A stretch of DNA of 64,000 bases from Azospirillum endophyticum (GCF_016595245.1 NZ_JAENHM010000018.1:1-64000); one strand, 5' to 3'; counted from the first letter of the stretch, positions 17,170-28,146 are shown. Numbers and translations are program-made. The notes: generated by a model not told the origin, from the sequence alone.

Positions 17170-18390
17170 TCAGGCGGCGAGTTCGGAAGCGGCGGCGACG
17201 CCGGGGCGGAACTTGCGGGCGTCGTACTCGTAGACCCAGTTGGCCTGGATGCCGGTGGCCTGCGGGTTGATCAGGCCGCGCAGCCAATAGACGAAGTCGC
17301 GCTTGGCCTGGGCGAACGGGGAGGGCAGGTGGTAGGTCCGCCCGCGCTCCCGCGCCTCCAGCTGGACCCGGCTGGTGCGGGGCAGCCGCTCGCGCTCGTA
17401 GTCGCGCAGGGCGGAGGCGACGTCGTGGCCATGGCCGTCCAGCGAGGCGGCGAGCACATAGGCGTCCTCGATCGCCATCGCCGCACCTTGCGACAAAAAG
17501 GGCAGCATCGGGTGGGCGGCGTCGCCCATCAGCGTCACTCGGCCCTTCGACCAGCCTGTCATCGGATCCCGGTCGAATAGGCCCCATTTGTAGACGGTGT
17601 CCACCCGCTGGAAGAGCGTCTCGACATTGCGGTGCCAACCCTGGAAGGCGTTCAGCAACTCGTCGCGGCTGCTGGGCGCGTTCCAGTTTTCCTCCACCCA
17701 CTCGCTGGTCTCGGCGACCGCGACGATGTTCACCGCCTCGCCACCGCGGACATAGTAAGTGACGACATGGCTCTTCGGCCCGAACCAGAAGGACGCCTCC
17801 GGCGCCACGAAATCCACCGGGCCGCCGACCGGCACCACCGCGCGGTAGCACATGTGGCCGGTAAATCTTGGCGCCTCTGGTCCAAACAGTGCGGCCCGTA
17901 CGGCGGAACGCACGCCGTCTGCGCCGACGATCAGGTCGGCCTCGTACTCGCTGCCGTCGTCGAAGGTGGCGACGGCACCGTTCGGCTCCTGCCGGACGCC
18001 GGTGCAGCTGACCCCGAAGGTCGCAACGGACTCCGGCACCACCGAGGCGAGGATGGCATGCAGGTCGGCCCGGTGGATGTGGATGAAGGGCGCGTCATAC
18101 AGGGTCGGGCAGTCGGTCAGCGGCGTACGGAAATTCTCCCGTGCCGTGCGCCAGTTGCGGCCGGCCAAAGCCTGCGGCAGGAAGCCGGCCTCCAGCATCT
18201 TGTCGAGCAGCCCCAGGGTCTTGATCACCTTGACGGCGTTCGGCGTCATCTGGATGCCGGCGCCGATTTCGCCGAAACCGGGGGCGCGCTCGAACAGGCG
18301 CACCTCGAAGCCCCGTTGCAGCAGGCAGCCGGCCAGCGCAACGCCGCCGATGCCGCCGCCGACGATTCCGATACGCGGTTTGCTTCTCAC
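17170..18390 (-). CDS. nicC: 6-hydroxynicotinate 3-monooxygenase
   Basis: This 406-residue FAD monooxygenase performs oxidative decarboxylation of 6-hydroxynicotinate to 2,5-dihydroxypyridine with NADH and O2. It has the dinucleotide fold IGIVGGGIGGVALAGCLLQR, the DG motif LIVGADGVRSAVRAALFG and the FAD ribityl motif LMGDAAHPMLPFLSQGAAMA. I start it at GTG 18390 because GGAGGGTATA stands just before that codon; an upstream TTG at 18414 has no such site. Related salicylate- and hydroxybenzoate-type hydroxylases look alike, but the neighbouring NicX, NicD, NicE and NicF fix the pathway. Confidence 0.88.
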   Translation of the reverse strand: MRSKPRIGIVGGGIGGVALAGCLLQRGFEVRLFERAPGFGEIGAGIQMTPNAVKVIKTLGLLDKMLEAGFLPQALAGRNWRTARENFRTPLTDCPTLYDAPFIHIHRADLHAILASVVPESVATFGVSCTGVRQEPNGAVATFDDGSEYEADLIVGADGVRSAVRAALFGPEAPRFTGHMCYRAVVPVGGPVDFVAPEASFWFGPKSHVVTYYVRGGEAVNIVAVAETSEWVEENWNAPSSRDELLNAFQGWHRNVETLFQRVDTVYKWGLFDRDPMTGWSKGRVTLMGDAAHPMLPFLSQGAAMAIEDAYVLAASLDGHGHDVASALRDYERERLPRTSRVQLEARERGRTYHLPSPFAQAKRDFVYWLRGLINPQATGIQANWVYEYDARKFRPGVAAASELAA

Positions 18391-18416
18391 TATACCCTCC
18401 AAGGAATCGGCCAATT

Positions 18417-18438
18417 ATTAATCGGCCGTTCGTTTAAT
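18417..18438. promoter_or_regulatory. Candidate TetR operator, site B (nicC promoter)
   Basis: The AT-rich stretch 18413-18441, between livF and nicC, contains ATTAAT, CGGCCG and GTTCGTTTAATTAA. The half-site TCGTTTAAT (18430-18438) is shared with sites A and C and lies 40 bases before the nicC start. The symmetry here is imperfect. Confidence 0.42.
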
Positions 18439-18496
18439 TAACTTCTGCGCTCAATGCCAGCGATTTGGCGCCGATGGTTCGGGGGTTTCTCGGCGC

Positions 18497-19255
18497 TCAG
18501 CCGCCCAGATAGGCCTTCAGCAGCTCCGGGTCCCCGCGCAGTTCCGCGGCAGGGCGGGCGGCGGCAATGCGGCCGGTCTTGACCACATAGGCGCGGCTGG
18601 CGACGGCCAGGGCGTTGTGGATGTTCTGCTCGACCAGCAGCACAGTCACGCCATGGGCGTTGATGGCGCGCACCACGTCGAACACCTCGTCGGCCATGCG
18701 CGGACTGAGGCCCAGGCTGGGCTCGTCCAGCATCAGCAGGCGCGGTTCCGACATCAGCGCGCGGGCGATGGCCAGCATCTGCTGCTCGCCGCCGCTGAGC
18801 GTACCCGCCATTTGCCTGGCCCGTTCGCGCAGGCGCGGAAAGCGATGGAAGGCCATGCCCATGCGGGTGCGCACCTCCTCTTTCGACCGGCAGAGATAGG
18901 CGCCGAGCGCGATGTTCTCCTCCACCGTCATGCCCGACCAGACGTGGCGTTCCTCCGGGCAATGGGCGATGCCGGCGGCGACGATCTCTTCCGGCGGGCG
19001 GTTGGCGATCGGTTTTCCGTTCCAGGCGATGCTTCCCGACCGCGCCTTCAGCAGGCCGGAGATAGCGCGCAGCGTGGTGCTCTTGCCGGCGCCGTTGGCG
19101 CCGATCAGCGCCACCGTCTCCCCGGCATGGACGTCGAGCGAGATGCCGTGCAGCGCCGCGGTGCTGCCGTAGGAGACATGCAGGTCCCGCACCCGCAGCA
19201 CCGGTTCTGTTCTGCCTGCGACCGCGTCCGGGGCGTCCATCGTGATGGCGCTCAT
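18497..19255 (-). CDS. livF: Branched-chain-type ABC transporter ATPase LivF
   Basis: This 252-residue ATPase has Walker A LIGANGAGKSTTLRAI near residue 51, signature LSGGEQQMLAIARALM and Walker B LLMLDEPSLGLSP followed by the switch His region VLLVEQN. The last two features are typical of LivF. It ends 106 bases before nicC and overlaps livG in an ATGA junction. It completes a five-gene HAAT-type transporter whose position upstream of nicC suggests uptake of a hydroxylated pyridine carboxylate. Confidence 0.92.
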   Translation of the reverse strand: MSAITMDAPDAVAGRTEPVLRVRDLHVSYGSTAALHGISLDVHAGETVALIGANGAGKSTTLRAISGLLKARSGSIAWNGKPIANRPPEEIVAAGIAHCPEERHVWSGMTVEENIALGAYLCRSKEEVRTRMGMAFHRFPRLRERARQMAGTLSGGEQQMLAIARALMSEPRLLMLDEPSLGLSPRMADEVFDVVRAINAHGVTVLLVEQNIHNALAVASRAYVVKTGRIAAARPAAELRGDPELLKAYLGG

Positions 19256-20040
19256 GCCGCCGCCTTGCCGAGATAGGCCTCGGCGACCTTCGGGTTGTCC
19301 AGGATCTCGCGCGGCTCGCCTTCCGCCAGCATCTGGCCGAAGTTCAGCACGACGATGCGGTCGCACACGCCCATCACCAGCTCCATGTTGTGTTCGACGA
19401 TCAGCAGCGACTGCACGGCCTTGCCGATCAGCGTCTTCAGCGTCTCACCGAACAGCATGGCCTCGTGGCTGTTCAGTCCGGCGGCCGGTTCGTCCAGCAT
19501 CAGCAGGGTCGGCTTGGCTGCCAGCGCCACGGCGACCTCCAGCAGGCGCAGCTCGCCGCAGGACAGCAGATGCGCCGGGGCGTTCATGCGGCGGGACAGG
19601 CCCATGGTCTCGACGATGGCCGCCGCACTCTCCCGTGCCTCGCGTTCGGCGCGGCGGACCTTCTCGCCGGGAAAGAAGGTGGCGAGCAGCGATTGCCGGC
19701 CTTCCATGTAATGCCCGGTCAGCACATTCTCGAAGACCGTCAGCCGCTTCATCACGTTGGTCTTCTGGAAGCTGCGGATCAGGCCGAGCCGCGCGATGGC
19801 GTGCGGCCTGTGGCTGGTGATATCGGTGCCCTTGAAAAATACCCGGCCTTCGGTCGGTGCGTAGAAGCCGGTCAGCATGTTGAAGCAGGTGGTCTTGCCG
19901 GCGCCGTTGGGGCCGATCAGCCCGACGATCTCGCCGGGAGCAACCGCGAACGCCACCTGCTTCACCGCGGTGATGCCGCCGAAGCGCATCGTCAGGTTCT
20001 CGGCCCGCAGGAGCGGTTCGGTCATGCGGAGGGCGGTCAT
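19252..20040 (-). CDS. livG: Branched-chain-type ABC transporter ATPase LivG
   Basis: This 262-residue ATPase has Walker A GLIGPNGAGKTTCFNMLTGF and Walker B LLMLDEPAAGLNSHE, as in LivG. The signature reads LLSCGELRLLEVAVALA, with Cys-Gly-Glu where LSYGQQR is usual. The Ser and Gly needed for ATP contact remain. The ATG at 20040 overlaps the livM stop in an ATGA junction; a second ATG five codons in (20025) is possible. Confidence 0.92.
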   Translation of the reverse strand: MTALRMTEPLLRAENLTMRFGGITAVKQVAFAVAPGEIVGLIGPNGAGKTTCFNMLTGFYAPTEGRVFFKGTDITSHRPHAIARLGLIRSFQKTNVMKRLTVFENVLTGHYMEGRQSLLATFFPGEKVRRAEREARESAAAIVETMGLSRRMNAPAHLLSCGELRLLEVAVALAAKPTLLMLDEPAAGLNSHEAMLFGETLKTLIGKAVQSLLIVEHNMELVMGVCDRIVVLNFGQMLAEGEPREILDNPKVAEAYLGKAAA

Positions 20041-20996
20041 ACGGTGCGCTCCTCGATGGCGGGGGAAAGGGACGGGGCGTCGCCGCGCTGTTCGCGGCGC
20101 CGGGCGACGAAGCCCATCAGGCCGTTGGGCAGGAACAGCACGATCGCCATGACGATCAGCCCGAACAGCGAGAGGCGCAGCTCCTGCAACTCGCGCAGAT
20201 ATTCCTCCAGCAGGGTGACGATGACCGCACCCACCACGGGACCCAGCAGCGTGCCCTTGCCGCCCATCAGCACCATGATGATGATCGTCGCCATGAACGA
20301 GAAGCGGAACACCTCCGGGCCGACGAAGGAGATGTAGAAGGCATAGAAGCCGCCAGCCAATCCTGCCAGGAAGGCGCCCAGCACGAAGGCCTGCATGGCG
20401 GTGCCGAAGGGGTTCACGCCGATCGACTGTGCGACGTAACGGTTCTCTCGCACCGCCACGGCGGCGCGGCCGGCGTTGGAATAGACGAAGCGGTAGGACA
20501 GGTAGAAGGTCACCGCCGCCAGCCCGAGAACGATGGCGAGGAAGACGGTCTTGTCGGCGATCCCGCCCTGGCCGACCCCGGCCAACCCCATCGGGCCGTT
20601 GGTCAGGCCGATCCAGTTGTTGGCGACGATGCGCAGCACCTCGGCGAAGGACAGGGTCACGATGACGAAATAGGGGCCCTGCAGGCGCAGCGTGATGGCA
20701 CCGATGGCGAGACCGAACAGGGCGGCCACCACGCCCGCCGCCGGCACCGCCGCCCACATAGGCCAGCCGGCATTCACCGACAGCAGTGCCGCGGTGTAGG
20801 CGCCGGTGCCGAGGAAGGCGGTGTGGCCGAGCGAGAATTCGCCGACATAGCCCACCACCAGATTCAGGCTGTTGGCGAGGATGGCGTAGAAGATCGCCAT
20901 GACGGCGAGGTGCAGGACGTACTGGTCGGTGACCGCGAAGGGCAGCAGCGCCGCCAGGACCCCGAGGGCGAGGAGGATGTTGCGTTCGAGCGTCAT
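20037..20996 (-). CDS. livM: Branched-chain-type ABC transporter permease LivM
   Basis: This 319-residue permease has about ten hydrophobic segments. Visible signatures are ANSLNLVVGYVGEFSLGHTA near residue 45 and the EAA-like loop GGKGTLLGPVVGAVIVTLLE near residue 245. The gene order livK-H-M-G-F is the standard one. It starts one base after the livH stop and is coupled to livG by a four-base overlap. Confidence 0.92.
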   Translation of the reverse strand: MTLERNILLALGVLAALLPFAVTDQYVLHLAVMAIFYAILANSLNLVVGYVGEFSLGHTAFLGTGAYTAALLSVNAGWPMWAAVPAAGVVAALFGLAIGAITLRLQGPYFVIVTLSFAEVLRIVANNWIGLTNGPMGLAGVGQGGIADKTVFLAIVLGLAAVTFYLSYRFVYSNAGRAAVAVRENRYVAQSIGVNPFGTAMQAFVLGAFLAGLAGGFYAFYISFVGPEVFRFSFMATIIIMVLMGGKGTLLGPVVGAVIVTLLEEYLRELQELRLSLFGLIVMAIVLFLPNGLMGFVARRREQRGDAPSLSPAIEERTV

Positions 20997-20997
20997 G

Positions 20998-21870
20998 TCA
21001 GGCCCTCTCCGCCCGGATCGAGAAGAGACCCTGCGGCCGCAGCACCAGGATCAGGATGACCAGCAGGAAGCCGATGATATCGACCATGCCGGTGGCGACG
21101 TAGCCGCCCCACAGTGCCTCGGCGACGCCCAGCAGCAGGCCTCCGGCGATGGCACCGGGGAAGCTGCCCATACCGCCCAGGATCACCACGACGAAGCTCT
21201 TCAGGCTGACCAGCCCGCCGACCGACGCCTGGGCCGAATAGATGCTGGCCAGCAGCATGCCTGACAGCGCCGACAGGGTGCAGCCGAGCGCGAAGGTCGC
21301 GGCATAGACCTGCTTGGTGCGGATGCCGGCCAGGCTGGCGGCCATCGGGTCCTGGAAGGTGGCGCGCATGGCGCTGCCCAGCCGGGTGCGATGGATGATG
21401 GCGTGCGCGCCGAAGATCAGCGTGACGCCGATGGCCATGGCGAGCAGACGCATCTTGGTGATGGTGACCGGGCCGAGGAAGATCGGCCCCTCGGTGATGG
21501 CGCGGGTGACCTTGAGCGGCGCCGGGCCGATGGCGAGGAGGGTGATGTTGACCAGGAAGATCGACAGTCCGATGGTCAGCAGGATGCCCGGCTCCTCGCC
21601 CTGGCCGCGGACGCGCTCGATCAGGAAGCGGTCCACCACCCAGCCGAAGCCGCCCATAGCCAGCGCCACCAGCACCAGCCCCGAGAAGAAATCGAGCCCG
21701 AGGTAGGTGGTGGCGAACCATCCGACCACGCCGCCCAGCATGTAGAATTCGCCATGGGCGAAGTTGACCACCCGCATCAGGCCGAAGATCAGCGTCAGTC
21801 CCAGCGCCGACAGCGCATAGAAGACGCCGACCACCAACCCGTTCGTCAGAAATTGCAGGAACAGATCCAT
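20998..21870 (-). CDS. livH: Branched-chain-type ABC transporter permease LivH
   Basis: This 290-residue permease has the LivH start (MDLFLQFLTNGLVVGVFYAL), then ALGLTLIFGLMRVVNFAHGE near residue 25 and the cytoplasmic loop GGMGSFPGAIAGGLLLGVAE near residue 225. The start at ATG 21870 is chosen over the long upstream extension, which runs through livK. It follows livK by 31 bases. Confidence 0.92.
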   Translation of the reverse strand: MDLFLQFLTNGLVVGVFYALSALGLTLIFGLMRVVNFAHGEFYMLGGVVGWFATTYLGLDFFSGLVLVALAMGGFGWVVDRFLIERVRGQGEEPGILLTIGLSIFLVNITLLAIGPAPLKVTRAITEGPIFLGPVTITKMRLLAMAIGVTLIFGAHAIIHRTRLGSAMRATFQDPMAASLAGIRTKQVYAATFALGCTLSALSGMLLASIYSAQASVGGLVSLKSFVVVILGGMGSFPGAIAGGLLLGVAEALWGGYVATGMVDIIGFLLVILILVLRPQGLFSIRAERA

Positions 21871-21901
21871 TGCAGTCTCAGCCTCGCTGTGGCGTGCCGC
21901 C

Positions 21902-23038
21902 TCACTGCGGCGCTTCGACGGGGGCCGACGCGACGACCTTGGGCGTCCCGCCTTCGATGCGCACCAATACGGCGTCGAAGCCGTAGGCTTGGCCCTTGGC
22001 GGTGAAGCGGTATTCGCCGTTCGGCGCCTTGTACTCGGTCTTTCCCAGCGCCGTGCGGATGGCCTCCGCATCGGTGCCGCCGGCTCGGGCGATGGCCTGT
22101 GCCGTGATGTTCAGCGCGTTGTAGCCGGCTGCCCCATACTTGCCGGGCTTCACCTTGTATTTGGCCTCATAGGCCTTGACGAATTCCTGGTTGCGCGGCG
22201 TGTCGACGCTGGAGACGTAGGGAACGGCGGCATAGATCCCCTCGGCCGCGTCGCCGGTCAGGTTGATGAAGTCAGCGGTCGCCCAGGATCCGACGCCGAA
22301 CACCTTGCTCTGCACTCCCATCTCCTGGAGCTGCTTGACCAGGATGGAGCCGTCCTGCGTCTCGGCCGCGACGAAGATGCCGTCGGGCTTAGCAGCGCGC
22401 AGCTTGGTCAGCAGGGTGAAGAAATCGGTGGAGCCGTGGTCGAAATATTCGGTCAGGGCCGTCTTCACGCCCAGCGCCGACAGGTCGCGGGAGAATTCCT
22501 CCACCCCGCCGCGGCCCCAATCGTCGTTGACGCCGACATAGGCGACGGATTTCAGTTTCAGATCGTTGGCCAGGATCTTGGCGAAGGCCTTGGCCATCAA
22601 CGCGTCGGTTTCGGCGGCGCGGAAGAACCAGGGATTGTTCTGCTCGGTCAAGGCGGCGCTCGACGACACGCCGGTGACCAAAGGAATCTTGTATTTCTGC
22701 GCCACCGGCATGATCGCCGCAGTGGCAGAGCTGCAGAAGGCGCCGACCAGGACGGCCACCTTGTCCTTCTGCACCAGCTTCTCGACCGCGTTCACCGAAT
22801 TGGCGGGAGCGCATTGCCCGTCCTCGATGACCAGTTCGACAGGCTTGCCGAGAACGCCGCCCTTGGCGTTGATCTGCTCCACCGCCAGCTTGGCGCCTTC
22901 GACCACCGACTTCCCGTTGTAGGCGACGGAACCCGTAAGCGGTTCGACCAGACCGATCTTGACACTGTCCTGCGCATTGGCCGGACCAGCCGCAGCGACG
23001 CCTGCGGTGAGCGCGCATCCCAGAACGTAGCGGTACAT
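21902..23038 (-). CDS. livK: Branched-chain-type ABC transporter binding protein LivK
   Basis: This 378-residue periplasmic protein has a signal peptide (MYRYVLGCALTAGVAAAGPA, cleaved after ANA) and a type I Peripla_BP_6 fold starting VKIGLVEPLTGSVAYNGK. Such proteins bind amino acids but also aromatic acids and amides. As the first gene of a unit that continues into nicC, it is a good candidate to bind 6-hydroxynicotinate or nicotinate; this is inference from context. A TetR-like half-site lies about 170 bases upstream. Confidence 0.9.
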   Translation of the reverse strand: MYRYVLGCALTAGVAAAGPANAQDSVKIGLVEPLTGSVAYNGKSVVEGAKLAVEQINAKGGVLGKPVELVIEDGQCAPANSVNAVEKLVQKDKVAVLVGAFCSSATAAIMPVAQKYKIPLVTGVSSSAALTEQNNPWFFRAAETDALMAKAFAKILANDLKLKSVAYVGVNDDWGRGGVEEFSRDLSALGVKTALTEYFDHGSTDFFTLLTKLRAAKPDGIFVAAETQDGSILVKQLQEMGVQSKVFGVGSWATADFINLTGDAAEGIYAAVPYVSSVDTPRNQEFVKAYEAKYKVKPGKYGAAGYNALNITAQAIARAGGTDAEAIRTALGKTEYKAPNGEYRFTAKGQAYGFDAVLVRIEGGTPKVVASAPVEAPQ

Positions 23039-23448
23039 CTCTAACCCTCCTGTCCCTTGCGGAAATCCGCATAGATTTTGTGGTTTTGCGGAATTGCATG
23101 TGACCCCACGCCTGCGCGGGCCCCGGCGATGCCGGAGGCGTGCACAGGGATTGCCCCCATTCGGGGTTCTTCTACGCCCTGTTTCAGTCAGTTAGGCGAT
23201 TTTATTGTTCGACTAATTAATTCTTTGTCCGACGTTAACGAGGGCTGCGGCCCCCTGTCAATCCTGTTTCTTGCGTCGCCCGTCGTACGTCTTCATTGTA
23301 CGCCGTGAGCGTCAAAGCAAAAAACAGGCCAATGGTGGGGACCGGGAAAGGGCGGTGGGAATCGCGGAAAGCGACGATACCGGATCAGCGGAGCCCCGGG
23401 CGGGAATGGCTAAGAGGCGTGCATCCGCATGGGTTCGGTGCAATGTGC
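23039..23448. other. livK promoter region / gap before cbbR
   Basis: This 410-bp gap separates livK and cbbR, both on the minus strand. It should hold the livK promoter and the cbbR terminator. An AT-rich block at 23190-23225 stands out from the GC-rich context and contains candidate operator site C. I found no gene in the remainder. Confidence 0.55.
23200..23220. promoter_or_regulatory. Candidate TetR operator, site C (livK promoter)
   Basis: The stretch contains TTATTGTTCGACTAATTAA. The half-site TCGACTAAT (23209-23217) matches the TCGNYTAAT pattern before nicC and the DUF6455 gene, and GTTCGNYTAATTAA is shared with site B. It lies about 170 bases upstream of livK. Confidence 0.42.
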
Positions 23449-24423
23449 TCAAACCCTGGGCGAGGATTTTGGTTTGCCGGCACCAGAGGCAAGTGCCTGG
23501 TGACCGGCTTGGAGGCCGTCGATGATCGCCTGTCCACGCTCCAGCAGATAGCTGCGCAACTGCGCATGCACCGGCAGCAGCGGCAGGCTGCGGCGGTGGG
23601 CGATGTACCAGGACCGCATCAGCGGCAGCCCTTCCACCTTCAACTCGCGCAGCATGCCCAGTGCCAGTTCCAGGTCTACGGTGTGGCGGGACAGCAGGGC
23701 GATCCCGATGCCGGCCATGACCGCCTGCTTGATCGTCTCATTGCTGCTGGAGGTCATGACGATGTTTGGCGTGAAGCCGCGGCTGTTGAAATAAGCGTCG
23801 GTCAGCGCCCGCGTGCCGGCCCCTTCCTCCCGCGCGATGAAGCCGCTGCCGGCCAGATCGGACAAGCGCAGGGCCGGGGCGTCGGCCAAGCAATGGGTCG
23901 GCGCGCAGATGATGCTGCTGGGATGGCGGGCGAAGGGCTCGCCAAGCAACTCCTCCTCGTCCAGCGGACGGCCCATGATGGCGAGGTCGACCTCGCCCTT
24001 GGCGACCATCGCGTTCACCTCCCGCCGGTTGCCGTCCTGGAGATGGATCGACACGCCCGGCCGCTCCTCGCGAAAGCGGGAGATCATGTGCGGCGCGATG
24101 TATTTGGCGGTGCTGACCAGCCCGATGGTGACGTTGCCGCCGGTCACCTCCCTTAGCGCCTGCATCCGCCGGTCGGCATTGTCCAGCGCCTGGAGGACGA
24201 GTGCCGCATGGTCCAGCAAATCACGTCCGGCCTCCGTCAGCACGACGCCTCGTCCCATCCGCTCGAACAGTGGGAAGCCGCAGTGGCCCTCCACCTGCTT
24301 GATCTGGAACGAGACTGCGCCGGGGGTCAGGCCGAACTGCTCCGCCACCCGGGCGAAGGACAGGCTGCGGGCGGCGGCGGTGAAGATCTGGAGCTGGCGC
24401 AGGGTGGCGTGCTGGATGGTCAA
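23449..24423 (-). CDS. cbbR: LysR-family regulator of the Calvin operon
   Basis: This 324-residue LysR protein has the helix-turn-helix FARVAEQFGLTPGAVSFQIK near residue 23 and a sensor domain with VTIGLVSTAKYIAPHMISRF near residue 97, which is typical of CbbR. It is divergent from cbbL, the usual arrangement, and would activate the operon in response to Calvin-cycle metabolites. The start is a TTG at 24423, preceded by GGAGCGGCCG and with an in-frame stop at 24436-24438, so no ATG start is available upstream. Confidence 0.9.
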   Translation of the reverse strand: MTIQHATLRQLQIFTAAARSLSFARVAEQFGLTPGAVSFQIKQVEGHCGFPLFERMGRGVVLTEAGRDLLDHAALVLQALDNADRRMQALREVTGGNVTIGLVSTAKYIAPHMISRFREERPGVSIHLQDGNRREVNAMVAKGEVDLAIMGRPLDEEELLGEPFARHPSSIICAPTHCLADAPALRLSDLAGSGFIAREEGAGTRALTDAYFNSRGFTPNIVMTSSSNETIKQAVMAGIGIALLSRHTVDLELALGMLRELKVEGLPLMRSWYIAHRRSLPLLPVHAQLRSYLLERGQAIIDGLQAGHQALASGAGKPKSSPRV

Positions 24424-24470
24424 CGGCCGCTCCAGTCATCAGGGATTCCTATCCATACTGTGCTGTGTAT

Positions 24471-24485
24471 TTGAATTTTCCTCAA
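24471..24485. promoter_or_regulatory. Candidate CbbR-binding site
   Basis: TTGAATTTTCCTCAA has inverted ends TTGA/TCAA and contains the LysR T-N11-A core. It lies in the 123-bp cbbR-cbbL gap, 62 bases before the cbbL start, where CbbR sites are expected. A clear sigma-70 pair is not visible, as is common for activator-dependent promoters. Confidence 0.5.
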
Positions 24486-24501
24486 CAGTGCGTGTGGCTA
24501 A

Positions 24502-26043
<1,542 letters not shown>

Positions 26044-26058
26044 GAAGGAGAGAATTCC

Positions 26059-26499
26059 ATGCGACTGACACAGGGCCAGTTCTCCTTCCTGCCGGACCTG
26101 ACGGACGGGGAGATCACCCGCCAAGTGCAATACGCCCTCGACCAGGGCTGGGCCGTGGCGGTGGAGTTCACCGACGATCCGCATCCGCGCAACAGCTATT
26201 GGACGATGTGGGGCAATCCCATGTTCGATCTGCGCGACGCAAAGGGCGTGATGATGGAGATCGACGCCTGCCGCGCCGCCCATCCCGACCAGTACGTCAA
26301 GGTGCTCGCCTTCGACAGCTCGCACGGCTTCGAGACGGTGCGCATGTCCTACCTGATCAACCGCCCGGCCGAGGAGCCCGGCTTCGAGCTGCTGCGTTCC
26401 GAAGGACCGGGGCGGCGTATCGGCTATACGGTGCGCAGCTATGCCACCGGTCGTCCTTCCGGGGAGCGCTATGGCGGGGAGACCCGTCATGGAACGTGA
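26059..26499 (+). CDS. cbbS: Rubisco small subunit, form IC
   Basis: This 146-residue subunit caps the L8S8 enzyme. It begins [20 protein letters not shown] and has the conserved [16 protein letters not shown] block. The extended C-terminus (about 30 residues after [17 protein letters not shown]) is typical of red-type small subunits, where it forms a beta-barrel extension. It lies 15 bases after cbbL with GAAGGAGAG before the start and overlaps rpe by 11 bases. Confidence 0.95.
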   Translation: MRLTQGQFSFLPDLTDGEITRQVQYALDQGWAVAVEFTDDPHPRNSYWTMWGNPMFDLRDAKGVMMEIDACRAAHPDQYVKVLAFDSSHGFETVRMSYLINRPAEEPGFELLRSEGPGRRIGYTVRSYATGRPSGERYGGETRHGT

Positions 26500-27229
26500 G
26501 CTTGGGGCCGGACATCTCCTCGCCCCCTCGATCCTCTCCGCCGACTTCGCCCGGCTGGGCGAGGAGGTGGAGCGGGTGGCGGAGGCCGGATGCGAAGTCA
26601 TCCACGTCGACGTGATGGACAATCATTACGTTCCCAATCTGACCATCGGTCCACTGGTCTGCGCCGCCATCCGCCCGCGCACCCGCGCCGTCATCGACGT
26701 GCATCTGATGGTGCGGCCGGTCGATGCGCTGGTGCCGCTGTTCGCCAAGGCCGGTGCCGACATCATCAGTTTTCACCCCGAGGCATCCGATCATCCCGAC
26801 CGGACCCTGGGCCTGATCCGCGAGCTGGGCTGCCGCGCCGGTCTGGCGCTGAATCCGGCCACGCCGCTGACCCATCTCGACCATGTGATGGACCGGCTGG
26901 ATCTGATCCTCGTCATGTCGGTCAATCCCGGTTTCGGTGGCCAGTCCTTCATCCCGTCGGCATTCGATAAGATCGCCCAAATCCGTCGCCGCATCGACGG
27001 TCACCGCGAGCGCACCGGCCGCGACATCCGCTTGGAGGTGGATGGCGGCATCAAGCCCGACAACATCCGCACTGTCGCCGATGCCGGGGCAGACCTTTTC
27101 GTCGCCGGCTCCGCCATCTTCGGCGCGCCCGACGCCGACGGCGGCTATCGCGGCGTGGTCGGCCGCATGCGCGCCGCGCTGAATGCGCAGCCGGCGGAGT
27201 TGACCGCACCGGCATGGAGGGTGGCATGA
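26489..27229 (+). CDS. rpe: Ribulose-phosphate 3-epimerase
   Basis: This 246-residue TIM-barrel enzyme (CbbE) interconverts ribulose-5-phosphate and xylulose-5-phosphate. It shows [18 protein letters not shown], the metal-binding [19 protein letters not shown] (His, Asp), [22 protein letters not shown] and [11 protein letters not shown]. The start at ATG 26489 overlaps the cbbS end and has GGGGAG upstream; the frame opens at 26441 but that start is inside cbbS. The final 20 residues are a low-complexity tail. Overlaps cbbX in an ATGA junction. Confidence 0.94.
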   Translation: MERELGAGHLLAPSILSADFARLGEEVERVAEAGCEVIHVDVMDNHYVPNLTIGPLVCAAIRPRTRAVIDVHLMVRPVDALVPLFAKAGADIISFHPEASDHPDRTLGLIRELGCRAGLALNPATPLTHLDHVMDRLDLILVMSVNPGFGGQSFIPSAFDKIAQIRRRIDGHRERTGRDIRLEVDGGIKPDNIRTVADAGADLFVAGSAIFGAPDADGGYRGVVGRMRAALNAQPAELTAPAWRVA

Positions 27230-28146
27230 GCGAAGCCGCCGACCTGCTCGACCCCGAAGCCCGCGACCGACCACCTGACAATCAGTTGATCGACCTCGAC
27301 GCACTCTATCGCGAGTCCGGCATCTGCGGGATGCTGGCGGGAATGGATCGCGAACTGGTCGGCCTGACGCCGGTGAAGACGCGCATCCGCGAGATCGCTG
27401 CCCTGCTGCTGGTGGAACGCGCACGCCGCAGCATCGGCTTCAAGGCGGAACCGCCGTCGCTGCACATGTGCTTCACCGGTAATCCCGGTACTGGAAAGAC
27501 CAGTGTGGCTCGCCGCATGGCCGGGCTTCTCCACGGGCTGGGTTACATCCGGCGCGACCACGTGGTCGGCGTCACCCGCGACGATCTGGTCGGCCAGTAC
27601 ATCGGTCACACGGCACCCAAGACCAAGGAGGTGCTGAAGCGCGCCATGGGCGGCGTGCTGTTCATCGACGAGGCCTATTATCTCTATAGGCCGGAGAACG
27701 AGCGCGATTACGGCCAGGAAGCCATCGAAATCCTGCTCCAGGTGATGGAGGACAACCGCGACGACCTCGTTGTGATCCTTGCCGGCTATCGGGACCGCAT
27801 GGAGGTCTTCTTCCGCTCCAACCCCGGCATGGCATCGCGCATCGCCCACCATGTCGATTTCCCCGATTACGAAGCCGATGAATTGCTGGAGATCGCCCGG
27901 CTGATGACGGCGGATATGCAGTACCGCCTGGAGCCAGAGGCCGAACGGGCGATGGCCGACTACATCCTTCGCCGCATGGCGCAGCCGCGCTTCGCCAACG
28001 CCCGCTCCATCCGCAACGCGCTGGACCGCGCCCGGCTGCGGCAGGCCAACCGCCTATTCGAAGCGCGCGGCAGCGCCATCGGCGCCACCGACCTGCTGAC
28101 CATCGCCGAGGAGGACATCCGCCGGAGCCGCGTCTTCACACAATAG
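27226..28146 (+). CDS. cbbX: Red-type Rubisco activase CbbX
   Basis: This 306-residue AAA+ protein removes inhibitory sugar phosphates from red-type Rubisco by pulling on the CbbL C-terminus. Walker A is GNPGTGKT (residues 85-92), Walker B is [11 protein letters not shown] (144-154), and the pore-loop region [10 protein letters not shown] lies near 121-130. It starts at ATG 27226 with GGAGGGTGGC upstream and overlaps the rpe stop. Its presence confirms that the Rubisco is form IC/ID. Confidence 0.94.
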   Translation: MSEAADLLDPEARDRPPDNQLIDLDALYRESGICGMLAGMDRELVGLTPVKTRIREIAALLLVERARRSIGFKAEPPSLHMCFTGNPGTGKTSVARRMAGLLHGLGYIRRDHVVGVTRDDLVGQYIGHTAPKTKEVLKRAMGGVLFIDEAYYLYRPENERDYGQEAIEILLQVMEDNRDDLVVILAGYRDRMEVFFRSNPGMASRIAHHVDFPDYEADELLEIARLMTADMQYRLEPEAERAMADYILRRMAQPRFANARSIRNALDRARLRQANRLFEARGSAIGATDLLTIAEEDIRRSRVFTQ

